Below are positions 1 to 10,478 of a DNA stretch of 64,000 nt, one piece after another (the stretch's first letter is position 1; each line of letters starts with the position of its first letter). The stretch spans positions 14,175,343-14,239,342 of the forward strand of contig OX940867.1 in NCBI GenBank assembly GCA_954871525.1, written 5' to 3'. This DNA is from Parietaria judaica (taxonomy: Eukaryota > Streptophyta > Magnoliopsida > Rosales > Urticaceae). A program made the position numbers and the translations under genes. Under the pieces are notes generated by a model, which did not search any database, had not been told where the DNA came from, and saw only the letters and a list, made by a program, of their open reading frames with translations.

Positions 1-1040
1 CTCCCAGCTTTGACCAAGTTTGCCTACGTTGATTTCTGCTGTGATCTGGAAGACTCGTCGGAGGATCAGCTCCCCTTCTCGGAATCGTCGTGGCCGAACC
101 TTCTTATTGTAGTGTCTGGTGATGATGTTTTGGTAATTGGCGACGTGCGCGCTTGCTTTTTCTCGTCTCTTGTCGATGTGGTCAAGGTGGTGTCGCAGGT
201 TTTCACCGTTTGCTTCCTCGTCGTGCGGGGCTGTTGCTCGTCGAAGGCTTAGGATTCCCGCCTCGGCTGGGCTAATCGCTTCGACACCGAATGCCAGGGC
301 GAACGGGGATTCCCTTGTCGCGGAGTGAGGCGTAGTCCTGTATGCCCATAGCACTCCTGACAGCTCCTCTACCCACAATCCTTTCTTTTCATCGAGCCTT
401 TTTTTTATGGCATCGATGATCGTTCTGTTGACTGCTTTGGCGTTCCCGTTACCCTGTAGGTACCGGGGCGTCGATGTGTTTAGCTTGACCCTCCATCTCT
501 TGCAGAAGTTTCGAAAACGCTTGGAGATGAACTGCGACCCGTTATCGGCGATGATCTCCCTTGGTAACCCAAACCGGGTGAAGACATTCCTCCCGACATA
601 GCTCTCGACGTAAACGTCCCTGATGTTAGCATAGGATTCGGCTTCCGACCATTTAGTGAAGAAATCTGTGACTACCAGCATGAAGCGTTTCTGCCTTTTC
701 CCGATAGGCATTGGCCCGACGATGTCCATCGACCATTTCATGAACGGGTACGGGACGGAGATCGTCGAGAGTTCTTCCGTGGGGCAGTTGATGGAGGGGG
801 CATGGCGTTGGCATTTGTCGCAACGCCGGGCATAGCTGTTGCAATCGTCGACCATGGTTCCCAAAAGAAGCCTTGCCTCTTAATTTTCCTTAGGAGGGAC
901 CGACCTCCGGAGTGGTTCCCGCATTCCCCCCCCCCCCCCCCCCCCCCGTGGACTTCCCGCATCACGTATTCCGCTTCACCCCTCCCGAGGCACCTTAAAT
1001 AGGGCCCGACGAAGCTACGCCTGTATAATTTTTGTTGTAG
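1..1040 (-). pseudogene. Gypsy integrase, frameshifted and catalytically altered
   Basis: From 1040 downward on the minus strand the zinc-binding region (CGNHSGGRSLL) is disrupted by a 22-base C run at 926-947 and frame changes. The core then reads CDKCQRHAPSINCPTEE, WSMDIVGPMPIGKRQKRFM, TKWSEAES and IADNGSQFISKRF, giving the first two catalytic aspartates. Where the family has G-N-G-Q-A-E-A, this copy reads GNGNAKAVNRT: the catalytic glutamate codon at 436-438 is AAA (Lys). The C-terminal part (ENLRHHLDHIDKRRE, RRFREGELILRRVF) stays open to the window edge. Integrase normally joins element DNA into the chromosome; this one should not. Confidence 0.87.
926..947. repeat. 22-base C homopolymer inside gypsy integrase
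   Basis: An uninterrupted run of 22 C lies in the integrase zinc-finger region. On the coding strand it gives consecutive Gly codons between REVH and ECGNHSGG. It may be a real expansion or an assembly error. Confidence 0.95.
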
Positions 1041-1082
1041 TATAACGTATCGCGAGCTCCTCGTCCTGACTTTTCGGGCCTC

Positions 1083-2435
1083 CTATCGGTCGTCTGGTAC
1101 CGCTCCGTCGAGGATGTATCTGATGAGTGGTGTTCGCCAGTCATTTCCGTCATCGTCGCTGAGTACGTCGCTCTCTTCTGTGGCCTCTTCCTGGTCTTCG
1201 CCGTCAACGGTCAGTATCCCCGCGCCGCTTGATGGTTCGTCGACTTTCGCCTTTTTCCTCTCGGGGTCATCGACTCTTGGGATGCTGGGTCTATCGATCG
1301 TCTCTACTGAGATTGTTCGCAGCGTTCCTGCTTCCGTCGTCGATCCTAATCCGGCGAGTGCGTCGGCGAAAGATTTGTCCTCCCTCGTCACTTGGGTGAG
1401 GCTGAAACGCGTGAATTTCCTGGAAAAATCTTTGGCGACCCTGGCGTAGGCTTTCATCCTCTCGTCGTGTCGTTCGTATTCTCCGTTGACCTGGTTGACT
1501 ATCAGCTGGGAGTCCGAGAATACTTCCAGCTGCTTGACTCCAATGGCCAAGGCCGATTCCATCCCGGCGATGAGTGCCTCATACTCTGCCTCGTTGTTTG
1601 TGGCACGGAACCCGGGCTGTCAGGCTTTTTCCACGATCCCCCCCATGGGGGAAATTAGTCTGACTCCGATGCCCGAACCTTGTGCCGTTGCGGACCCGTC
1701 GACGTATAGTTTCCACGTCCCGTCTTCATTGCTAAGCTCTGCTTCGTTGGTGGGGAGCTCAATCAAGAAGTCGGCCAATACTTGGGATTTGAGGCTCGTG
1801 CGGACTCGGTACTCTATGTCGTATGCGCCTAGTCGAATTGACCATTTCATTAGTCTCCCCGATTGGTTTGTGCTGTGGATGATGGCGCGTATTGGTCTCT
1901 CGGTCATGACAATGATCGAATGGGCATGGAAGTGGTGTCACAACTTTATCGATGCTTCGAAGACGGCCAAAGCTAATCTTTCCGACTGTGGATATCTCGT
2001 CTTGGCCTCGAGGAGCTTGCGGCTTATATAGGAGACGGGCCTCTGTTCCCCTTTATCCTCTCGGACCAGTACTCCGCTGATGGCCTCGCCTGACACCGCC
2101 ACATACAGATACAATGGCTCTCCCAGGATTGCCTTCGTCATTATCGGGGGTGACGAGAGGTATTTCTTGAGGTCTTGGAACGCCCACTCGCTATCTCCGG
2201 TCCATTCGAACTTCTTCTTTTTCCTCAAGAGCTGGTAGAAGATAAGTCCCTTGTCGGTCGAGCGCGAGATAAATCTATTCAAGGCGGCGATCCTTCTGGT
2301 CAGCTTTGGACCTCTCACTTGTTTCGCAGGGAGGGTATGCCTTGAATTGCGTTGATTTTCTCGGGGTCGGCCTCGATTCCTCGATGCGTGATCAGGTGTC
2401 TGAGGAATTTTCCCGACGCTACTCCAAAAGTGCAC
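1083..2435 (-). pseudogene. Gypsy RNase H plus second (archaeal-like) RNase H domain
   Basis: One reading frame covers this stretch but carries two TGA stops, at 1938-1940 and 1620-1622. The upstream part has LTRRIAALNRFISRSTDKG, then GEQRPVSYISRKLLEA and FHAHSIIVMTERPI, the RT connection and first RNase H region. The downstream part has the second RNase [46 protein letters not shown] and FADALAGL, in which the acidic catalytic residues are still readable. Both stops fall where relatives commonly have Arg, so CGA-to-TGA change is the likely cause. A double RNase H is a known trait of Tat elements. RNase H removes RNA from the RNA-DNA hybrid during reverse transcription. Confidence 0.88.
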
Positions 2436-3330
2436 TTAACGGGGTTGAGCTTCATTCCGTGCCGATTGAGGACCTCGAAGCATTTCTTCAGGTGCTCCAC
2501 GTGTGCCGCTGCCTTTACGGTCTTGACCACCATGTCTTCGATGTAGACCTTCATCGTCTCACCGATCTGTTCGCTGAACATTTTAGTCACCAGCCTCTGG
2601 TAGGTTGCCCCGACATTCTTCAGTCCGAATGGCATCACCCTGTAGCAATAGGTTCCCCTTTCGCTGATAAAGGCGGTCTTCTCTTCGTCCTCCGGGTGCA
2701 TCCTGATCTGGTTGTATCTCGAGTAGGCGTCCATAAAGCTTAGCAGTTCGTACCCGTGGGTTGCCTCGACGAGCCGGTCAATGTGTGGCATGGGGAAGCT
2801 GTATTTGGGACACGCCTTGTTGAGATCCGTGTAGTCCACACATACCCGCCATTTGCCACTCTTCTTTTTTACGGCGACGGTGTTTGCCAGCCATTTAGGA
2901 TATTTTACTTCCCTGATGGCCCCCGTCGATAACAACCTATCCACCTCGTTGTTGATTATCCTGTTTCTATCGGGCGCCAGCTTCCTTCTCTTTTGCTTGA
3001 CTGGTCGATGGCTTGGATCGGTGTTGAAGCCGGAGACGCTTCGTGGCTTTCCTTGGATTTCGATCCCCTCGATCTCCATATTTTTTAGGGCGTCGTAGAA
3101 AACGACGTCCACCGAGCTCCTGTTGTCGACAAGGATTCGGCCAACGTCGCAGTTGCTAACGCCCAATGACAGGACCAACGCGTCGTCATGCAGGTCGGCG
3201 CAAGCTTCATCTTTAACAAAGGCTATCTCTGTTCCAGCCCCGATCATTGCGGTGTTTCCTCGGTCGTGTTCCCTCGCCCTCCTTTGGTGAGCCTTGATGT
3301 TGTTGACGGATTCCTCGCATAAGTGCGATC
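2315..3330 (-). pseudogene. Gypsy protease and reverse transcriptase, damaged
   Basis: Protease: the motif LVDNRSS at about 3127 should contain D-x-G, but the glycine is Arg. Only about 40 residues separate this motif from the start of RT sequence (PVKQKRRKLAPDR near 3000), far less than in intact relatives, so an internal deletion is inferred. RT: GAIREVKYPKWLANTV, RVCVDYTDLNKACPK, the motif-A aspartate in FMDAYS (near 2731), and PFGLKNVGATYQRLV are all clear. The catalytic box reads YIEDM at 2545-2531 instead of Y-x-D-D, so the first aspartate is Glu. The frame is lost at about 2330, just before the RNase H part. The protein would be inactive. Confidence 0.88.
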
Positions 3331-3539
3331 CTACCATGATCATTTCTATTCTTTTCCTCGCCCTCGGGTGTTCATCGACGTCGGAGTTTTGGCCAGCGTG
3401 CTGGGTTGTCGGCCGGTCGGTGGTTGGGCTCTTTCGCTGCCGGGTCTGGCCGTTTCCTCCGTCCCTTGCCGACTCCTCCCGTTGGTACTGTCGTCGGGAT
3501 TTTCCCCACTGCTCGGAGGGATTTCCTAAATCGATGCTC

Positions 3540-5008
3540 GGCATCTTTCCTCCCGCATACTTCTCGGCCAGCCTCTTCTTCAGCATGGCACATTCTTCGG
3601 TAGAGTGTCCCTTGAAGTTGTAGAAGCTACAGAATTTGTTCGGGTCTTTGGGCCACACTTTCCGCTCGTAGCCTCCCTGTCCCTCCGCACGGTCTTGCTT
3701 TTCATCGACCTGATAAACCGTTCGCTTCGGGGTCTCTCGAGCGCGCTGCTGACTGAAGGCTCGTGTGTCTTCCTCTCGTCGTCTTGTCTTTGCCGACGGA
3801 TTGTCTCCTTGGTCCCTGCTCTCCTTCTTTTCTGGCTGCTTTCCCTTGCCTCTCGACTCGTACTTTTTTGCCAGTGTCGACTTTTCCTCCTCCATTTGCA
3901 TGAATACGTACGCTCTGTGAAGGGCGTCTTTGATCGTCGACGGGCGTGCCTTGATCATTTCTTCCCGAAAGGGCGCTTTGAACCACAGCGTGTGTTTCAG
4001 AGCTTGGATGGCGACGCCGTCGTCCAGCCCAGAAACTCGGGCCATGACTTCTTTGAACCTCCCGATGAATTTCCGGAGGGTTTCTCCCTCGTCCTGCTCC
4101 AGCAGCCAAAGGTCGGTGATGTTTACCTCGTTTTGTACGTACATTGAGTAGTGGCGCAGGAAGTGGGAGACGAGGTGGTCGAAGAGCTGACGGAGTTGGG
4201 CGGGAGTTTTACGAACCACTCCAGAGCTGGTCCCTGTAAGCTGTCGACGAACAGGTGGCACAAGATTGCCTCCCGCTCTGGTCCTCGCGCATTTACCTGT
4301 CCTGTCGCAATTCGAAAAGCTTTCACGTGCGCATTTGGGTCCGTTGTCCCTTTGTACGAGGTGGGTCTGATCTTGGGCATCTCGTCGACTCTAACGCCGC
4401 TGATGTGTGGGGAGAAAGGCGTGTGTCTGGATTCCTCAACCAGCCTGTCAATCTCCGGGGCCGCGCTCGTCGCCTTGTGCATCTATGACGTCACGTAACC
4501 CATTCTCGACATTAACTCAAGCAACGCTCTGTCGACGCGCTCCTGGATCCTCAACTCGATTGCGTCCGCAGTCACATTGCGCTGGTGCTGCTCCGCTGCC
4601 TGGCCCGTAGATGCACAGGCCCCCACTGGCGCTGGTGGTGGTGCTTCCCGTCGCGTCTCCGGTTGCGTGGGTCTGCTTTCGTCATTCCCCCGCGTCGTAC
4701 CTTCGGGGGATGAAAATAGAGCTCTACTGATACCCAGCCGCGATGCCGCCCGATCTTCTGTGTCCTTGTCTGGTTCCCCCCCCGGGGGCCAACGTTCCTG
4801 CGATCAAGCTCTGCTGGTACTGTCTTCTCACCTCAGCGGCCGCGTAGTCCAGAAGGGCGGTGAGCTGCTGATTCCTCGCCGCTGCTTCTTCCAGCTGTTT
4901 TCGGAGTTCTTCCACAGTGGCCTGACTACTTCCTACGCTCCTGCCGGTTGCTTCTTCTCCCTGAATCTCCGAGCGTTCCATGCCGTTGTTTTCGCTATTT
5001 TCTGCCAT
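3540..5008 (-). pseudogene. Gypsy gag (capsid/nucleocapsid), frameshifted
   Basis: The likely start is the ATG at 5008 (MAENSENNG...), followed by a Gln/Ala-rich coiled-coil-like stretch. The frame stops at 4724, resumes in a second frame at 4482-4123 (PTSYKGTTDPNAHVKAF, GPALEWF) and in a third frame from 4261. The parts around GRFKEVMARV and LWFKAPFREEM are the usual retrotransposon gag core. A CCHC-like knuckle follows near 3625-3590 (CSFYNFKGHSTEEC), altered from the usual C-x2-H start in this lineage. At least two frameshifts break the gene. Gag would form the virus-like particle that packages the RNA; this copy would not make a full protein. Confidence 0.85.
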
Positions 5009-5046
5009 TCTTTCGAGCTCCTAATTGCGTGATAGAGAAAAATTGA

Positions 5047-5064
5047 GCCCCTCGGTGGGCGCCA
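5047..5064 (-). other. Primer-binding site of the gypsy element
   Basis: The minus strand reads TGGCGCCCACCGAGGGGC, three bases inside the LTR edge. TGGCGCC starts are typical of PBSs in plant Ty3/gypsy elements, where the 3' end of a host tRNA primes minus-strand synthesis. The exact tRNA was not identified. Confidence 0.75.
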
Positions 5065-5067
5065 AAA

Positions 5068-5638
5068 TGTTGAGTGTGTTTCGTACACTCAACACACTCA
5101 ACAATCACGGGAGGTCTCCCTTCTATTTTTTAGAAAAGAGATTCGGTTTCTCTCGTTTTACAATTAAAAGCGCTTAAGAACAGTTTTGTAAGTGAAATAT
5201 TCTTATCTATTTTTTTTTTATCCCATTTCCTCCAAAATCCCCTCCCCTTTTATAGGCTGAATTCTCCCACTTTTCTCGGAGTCCCATCAGCCCATTTTCC
5301 CATGTCTCTGACAAAAGGCCTGACTCATCCCTTATCGCGTGTTCCGAACCTGTTGGGTTACTTTCGAGGTGGTAGCATTAAATGCCCATCCCATCGAAGC
5401 TCCCAAGCATTAAATGCCCATCTTACCAGTCGTTGTCGGTACAGTCGGTTCTTCTTATCTTGTCAGAGTCGTATCTATTCTCTCTGTCGGGTCTTGAGGT
5501 CGTCGATTTTGGGCGTCGTCGACTTCGGGTGTCATCGACTTCGGGCGTCAACGACTTTGAACATCGTCGATCCCCTTCATAGGGGGGGGAGGACTCTTCC
5601 TAGTGTTAAGAGGGGTCCGACAGGATCCGACCTTAACA
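5068..5638 (-). repeat. 5' LTR of the gypsy element (571 bp)
   Basis: On the plus strand the block begins TGTTGAGTG and ends CCTTAACA, giving the TGTT...AACA ends expected of an LTR. It lies 3 bp from a primer-binding site. It contains short direct repeats such as GCATTAAATGCCCATC (twice near 5375-5425) and repeated CGTCGACTT-like units near 5500-5560. A long open frame inside it is not a gene. The partner LTR is outside the window, so the boundaries rest on the terminal motif and the PBS only. Confidence 0.75.
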
Positions 5639-5676
5639 ATCATCGAGGTGGGTCTCTACTACCCACTCCGAAATCT

Positions 5677-6132
5677 CTAGCTCATTGGTAGAACCGGTAT
5701 TCTCCATTGCAGCCGCGATCCAATCGAACGGATCAGTGAAGTCGGGGTTTTATGGGCAGCCACAGTATCCTTGATTGCTAACTTGGTGTTGTAGATGCAC
5801 TTCACTAGGTCGGCTATCTTTTTGTACGCCAGCCGATTCCTTTCTTTCGTGTGCACTAGCGCAAAGGTGCTCCAGTTGCGCTCACACGCCGAGGAAGAAA
5901 TGGTCTGCACCAAGACCCTGACGGCTAACTTTTGGAGAGTCGGACACTCTCCGCCAAACATAGTCCACCAATCGGCTGCAAGAGTGAAGTGTAATTAGAT
6001 TTTGGATAATGTAGATTTACAAAAATTGAAATCATTATAATATGTTGAAGATTTACCTGGTGTCACATTATTTTTCGCCGCAATAGCTGTTCTAGAGCGC
6101 ATTTCACCATTACACGCTTGAAAGTGAAGCAT
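5677..6132 (-). pseudogene. hAT transposase C-terminal remnant, two exons
   Basis: The exon at 5975-5677 encodes ADWWTMFGGECPTLQKLAV, then SSACERNWSTFALVHTKERN and RLAYKKIADLV, the hAT C-terminal dimerisation domain, ending at a stop. A further exon lies at 6132-6057, bounded by an AG acceptor (TATGTAG) and a GTAAAT donor. The intron ends TTGCAG, and the two exons join in frame (GTGACACCAG + CCGATTGG). No N-terminal or catalytic part is visible, so this is a fragment. It ends only 38 bp from the gypsy LTR, so the gypsy insertion may have interrupted or abutted the hAT element. Domestication cannot be excluded but nothing supports it. Confidence 0.8.
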
Positions 6133-7335
6133 CTACATAAATAAAACACAAAGTAACAAACATTTTAAAATTAATCCGAATGATACACATTTTAATTTCA
6201 CAGAGTACTACCGTTATTGTTTTGTTTGTATAAAACGGTTTTTTGTTCAAAATGATAATTCCCCTTCTTCTTTTGCTCATATTTTTTTATTATTAATTTT
6301 AGCTAACTAACAGTCTTAACACTTTCCTCATGTATCACGAGCTTTGCTGTGTATAATTATATTATTTCATATTTGCTTGGATTGAAACAGACAAATAAAG
6401 AAAAGCAAAATGATGTTAAGAAAGGTTTCTGTATATTTATATGTCTCATGAGTCAGGACAATGAAGAATGACTAAAGAAAAGATTAGTCCAAATCACGTT
6501 ATGATGCAAAGAAGAAAAAATAAATAATAAGTGATAATGAAAAAAAATTATAGATGAATCGTGGTTTTTCTTCAAAAAGCACGATTTTATATATTTTAAT
6601 TACGGCTAGCTAATCGCTAATTTATAATTACGATGAAAAAAAAAAACTTTCTTATACTATGAGTGTATTTTTTATTACCTTTCATCTAAAGAAATACATG
6701 ATTCTAAAAAATGACAAGTAATCGTCTCAATAATTTCGAGATTGCAACACATAAAAATGAACAGATTAAATTAAGCAATCAAATATTCTCACAATAACTC
6801 GCACCAAGTCAAACATGTATCTTTTTTGAATTCTCTACGTCGAGCTCATCAGAAAACCCGATGATTCTTATAAGCGTACGGGTGCTTTTGAAGACTCGGC
6901 GAAATGTATCTGTTGTTATAGCAAGTGCATATACAAGACTATACATTTCAGACACAATGACAAGCAGTGTACTAACAATCTCCTTATTAATTTTTTGCTA
7001 ATTATTGTTTTGTTGCTAATACAAGCTAAGTAACACTTTCCTCGTGTGTCACGAGCTTGGTTGTGATATCGATCGATTATTATTTACACAATTTCATTTT
7101 GTTTTTGTTTTTGTTTTTGTTCTTGTTCAAACAGAAATATATATAAAAAAAAAAAAGCAAAATCGTGTAATAATTAGAAAGATTTCTAATAGATTTATCT
7201 GTCTCGTGATAATGACGGATGACCAAAGAAACCACTAGTCCAAAGTCTAAATTACGTAGCAAAGGATAAAAATATAAATGATAAATAATTAAAAAATTAA
7301 AAAAAAATTCAGTTTATGTTATTCTAAGTTCTAAG
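6133..7335. other. AT-rich DNA, nothing recognised
   Basis: The stretch has short T and A runs and no convincing open frame. Two related segments (near 6230-6520 and 7000-7280) share wording such as ACTTTCCTC-TGT-TCACGAGCTT and ATGAC-AAAGAAA, which suggests an old imperfect direct duplication of about 250-280 bp. Confidence 0.4.
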
Positions 7336-8075
7336 TGTTGGGTTTTTCTAAAGTATTTTCATCTCCCGAAGCGGAAATTCCGGAGAATCCTAGAAAACAA
7401 TACAATCGAGATGACATAGCTATAATCAAGATACATACTGGTTTGAGAATATATTATCTACAGAATGCTTCCTTACTTTATCTCCGAGCGAATCTCCATG
7501 TTGTTCCCGCGATGATGCGTCTAGCTTTTCCTTTGCTCCACGTCGATCACAAGCCGCTCAAATGTTCGGCCTCTATGAAGTCCACCACGTCGACAATCGG
7601 AACACCTTTATGGCTGGAAATCACCCTCTCCGAATACTAGTTCTTCGAGGATGATTAGAACACGAATAAGATTTAACGGGAATAGTATAACTCGAGTTTT
7701 CTCTCTCTTTGAAAATGCTGTGAATAATGCTCGTGAATAGTAAACCGAGAATAGTGAATTGTGTGTTATGAGACATGGTGCATGAGTTCTCTATTTATAG
7801 GGAGAGAAGAATCATCTCCATTAATGAGAATAATCACCATTAAGAAGAATGATCTCCATTAATGTGTATCTCATGTAATTAATAAGTTTCCTTATTATGA
7901 AGATCGCATCTTATTAAGGAAAGTGATATATGTAATTATATATTGATTAGTCAACTATATTAATTACACATGATTCTATAATCAATACCGTGATCAATCT
8001 CATTAACCCACGTGAACCTTTATGGAAGGTCCGATCCCAAATATTTGGGTACTTATACCGCAAAGATATCTTACA
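7336..8075 (-). repeat. 3' LTR of the old copia element (740 bp)
   Basis: The plus strand begins TGTTGGGTTTTTC and ends GATATCTTACA, immediately followed by ATCTCCCACTT, the complement of a polypurine tract. It matches 17898-18515 over about 620 bp with scattered substitutions and indels. An open frame of about 100 codons in this LTR also appears in the other copy; it is LTR sequence, not a gene family. Confidence 0.85.
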
Positions 8076-9801
8076 ATCTCCCACTTACACTAAGATGTCG
8101 GGATTTGAATTCTAGGTAACAATCTCTAGTGTCATAGACCAGCTACGACCTTCCGATAAGTACTTCCTTTTCAGCAATATCTTGTCTTCTGAAACTTCGT
8201 TTCTTACTCCGTTTCCATTGCGAGTTCGGTGTGACCATGTAGGATTTTGCAGTGTTGGCCATGGGTTTTAATCAATAAGTGACAAAAGGTCTCTAGTAAG
8301 ACATTGTCACTCCCAATCCACAAAACTTTGGTGATCCGATGTTTTATCCTGTTCATGACAATTGAGAAATAACTTTTGGTTCTTTCTCTTAACTTTATTC
8401 CTTTACACCTATACTACTCGAAGAGTGGCACAGACCATGGATTTGGTACTTTTGTTTTGCCATTTTCCAGTTTAATAGTTTTCCTAGACCGAAATCATTG
8501 AATTAACCAAGTGTAACTATGTTACCAACTTGAGCGTGGCCACGCATTTCATGATTCGTTCCTTAACAAGGAGGCCCTGAGTTGTATAACTCCAATAAGG
8601 AGACATGTAGGCCATCTTGTTTAGCCATTCCCATTCTACAAAGTCTGTGATATACCCAAAAACAACTTTTATAACTACCAGTTACGGATAGAGTTTAATA
8701 CTTTCAAAGTTTATCACTCGCTAGGTAATGAGCCATGATCTCGCTCAGGCTTAAGAAATCCTTTTTGCATAAATTGTCTGTTCTTGAGAATTCAGTCCCA
8801 CCTTCCTAAGGTTTAATATTTACCATGTGAATCTCATAGAACATAGAACGTGGGTCTGTTCGGCCAGAGCTCTCGTAGCTCCGGTCAATGTGATATAAGA
8901 TTGCGACTTCTTCCTAGTCGAGAACCATTCTTTTCTTCCTATCACATACTAGTCTCAGTCGTGTTACATGTGTCCCTGTTTCGCATGATGACAGTTAACT
9001 AGGAACCATTTAAGAAAGGCATCCCGTATGACAGTCTAGGGACCTTGTTTAAGAGTGATATTTGCATATCCTCTCGAATAATGAAACTTGCCTTTGTATT
9101 ACGAAATACATCAACTGTAACTCTTTAAAAATAATATTTCGTACACTAGATTTGTTTGCTACTGCAGACATCTCATATGTGTCCAAGCACCCTATAGATT
9201 CTGCTAGGCAATATAATTATCATAAGTGATTGAGCACGTGATTAACCTATCAACTCTTTATCCAAAATATCGTTAGTAGATGAATTGGATTTCCAAGTAT
9301 GTGTCTTACAGCTTCATGTGATCTGAATCAAATAGCTAGGATGATGACTCTCTTATTAGCTACAATAGAGTGGTACTGGCTTTAGCTTTTGTTCAGAATA
9401 GCATCTGGTTTGCAGAACAATTCTCTATCCAGATTGTCTTAACATTTACATCACAGGTAGTTTCACACTTGGTTTCAGTGGTCGGGTCTGCTACAATAGT
9501 CTATCTTGGCTTTTAGGCCTATTTTACTATCCCAATGTTTAGATAGAATACATTCTGTTTCCTTTTCTGAATTAATTCTGGTTAGAAAGGTGGCAATAGT
9601 TTAAATGCCTTCAATATGCCTTCTTTAATCTGACCAATAATTATCTGGTAATTAAGGAACACTTCTTTTTTAAATTGATATGACCGGATGAATGCATCTG
9701 ATAATTTATACTAGTAAACCAGTTAACAGAATCATACAAAACTCCCTTTTTATATATTCCATTCTTATGCACTCAAAATATGACTGGTAGTTCTTCCAGC
9801 T
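8076..9801 (-). other. Unreadable 3' region of the old copia element
   Basis: This lies between the polypurine tract and the small hAT-like insertion, where RT, RNase H and the 3' leader should be. I could not find an intact motif here. The last 8 bases (9794-9801, TTCCAGCT) are the left target-site copy of the hAT-like insertion. Confidence 0.5.
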
Positions 9802-10470
9802 AGCAGTGTACAAAAAAGACCCTAAACCGAATTTAAAGTTGATAACAATAATTTATCGATTTTTTTTCGTTATCGAAAATTTATGCTTTTTTTGAACTAC
9901 CAAAAAATGCGATTTAAACTGCTACCGATTTTTGCTAAATGGTAGCGGTTACAATTTTCACGGTAAAAACTGCTACCGATTACTGATTAACCCGATAATA
10001 AAATTTATATGTTTTTATATATCCAAAATAGATAAATGTTGGACTTTTGGAATTTAATATCTATATAATAATGTTTTGGCATTAATTTTTTTCATTCATT
10101 GATTCATACAATCTTATTTTATTTTAAACTGTTTGTTGTTATTATAATTACTATTTTCTGTTTGAATAAGAATGAATAAAGGCCGTAAGAGAATTAACTC
10201 CGTTCTTTTTAATTTCATTGATTGGTTCATTATTAATATTTTTAACTCTAGATTATATAGTAGTAGTTTGATTTTTCAAATATATGTTGATTATATAGCA
10301 TCTTGTCAAAATGCGGTTAAAATCGAATTTAAAACCGATATTTCGGTAATCGGTAAAAATGGTTTTAAACTTCAATAGCGCGGATTTCGGTCTTAAAAGT
10401 GAATAAAAATACGGTAATTTGTATAAATAGTATTGAAAACTGAACCGAAGACTCGTTTGTTCACCCCTAC
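9802..10470. mobile_element. Non-autonomous hAT-like element (669 bp)
   Basis: The flanks TTCCAGCT (9794-9801) and TTCTAGCT (10471-10478) match at 7 of 8 bases, as an hAT 8-bp target duplication would. The ends are imperfect inverted repeats: left AGCAGTGTACAAAAA, and right read in reverse GTAGGGGTGAACAAA. The interior is AT-rich and has repeated ACCGAT/GGTAACGG-type blocks, with no transposase. Short open frames inside are not supported as genes. Confidence 0.6.
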
Positions 10471-10478
10471 TTCTAGCT

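Larger units (their letters stand above)
1..5638 (-). mobile_element. Ty3/gypsy (Tat-like) LTR retrotransposon, 3' part beyond the window
   Basis: On the minus strand the order is LTR (5068-5638), primer-binding site, gag, protease, reverse transcriptase, RNase H, a second RNase H-like domain, then integrase running off the window start. That order with an extra RNase H is known for the plant Tat lineage of Ty3/gypsy, so the lineage call is inference from family knowledge. All reading frames are broken by frameshifts and stops, and catalytic residues of protease, RT and integrase are changed, so this copy cannot encode its own movement. The second LTR lies outside the window, so the target duplication cannot be checked. 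Confidence 0.93.

Noticed and set aside
5302..5691. 129-codon plus-strand open frame
   Set aside because: Lies almost wholly in the gypsy LTR, antisense to the element, with no domain.
10172..10378. 68-codon frame inside the hAT-like element, and its antisense partner
   Set aside because: AT-rich chance frames without transposase motifs.
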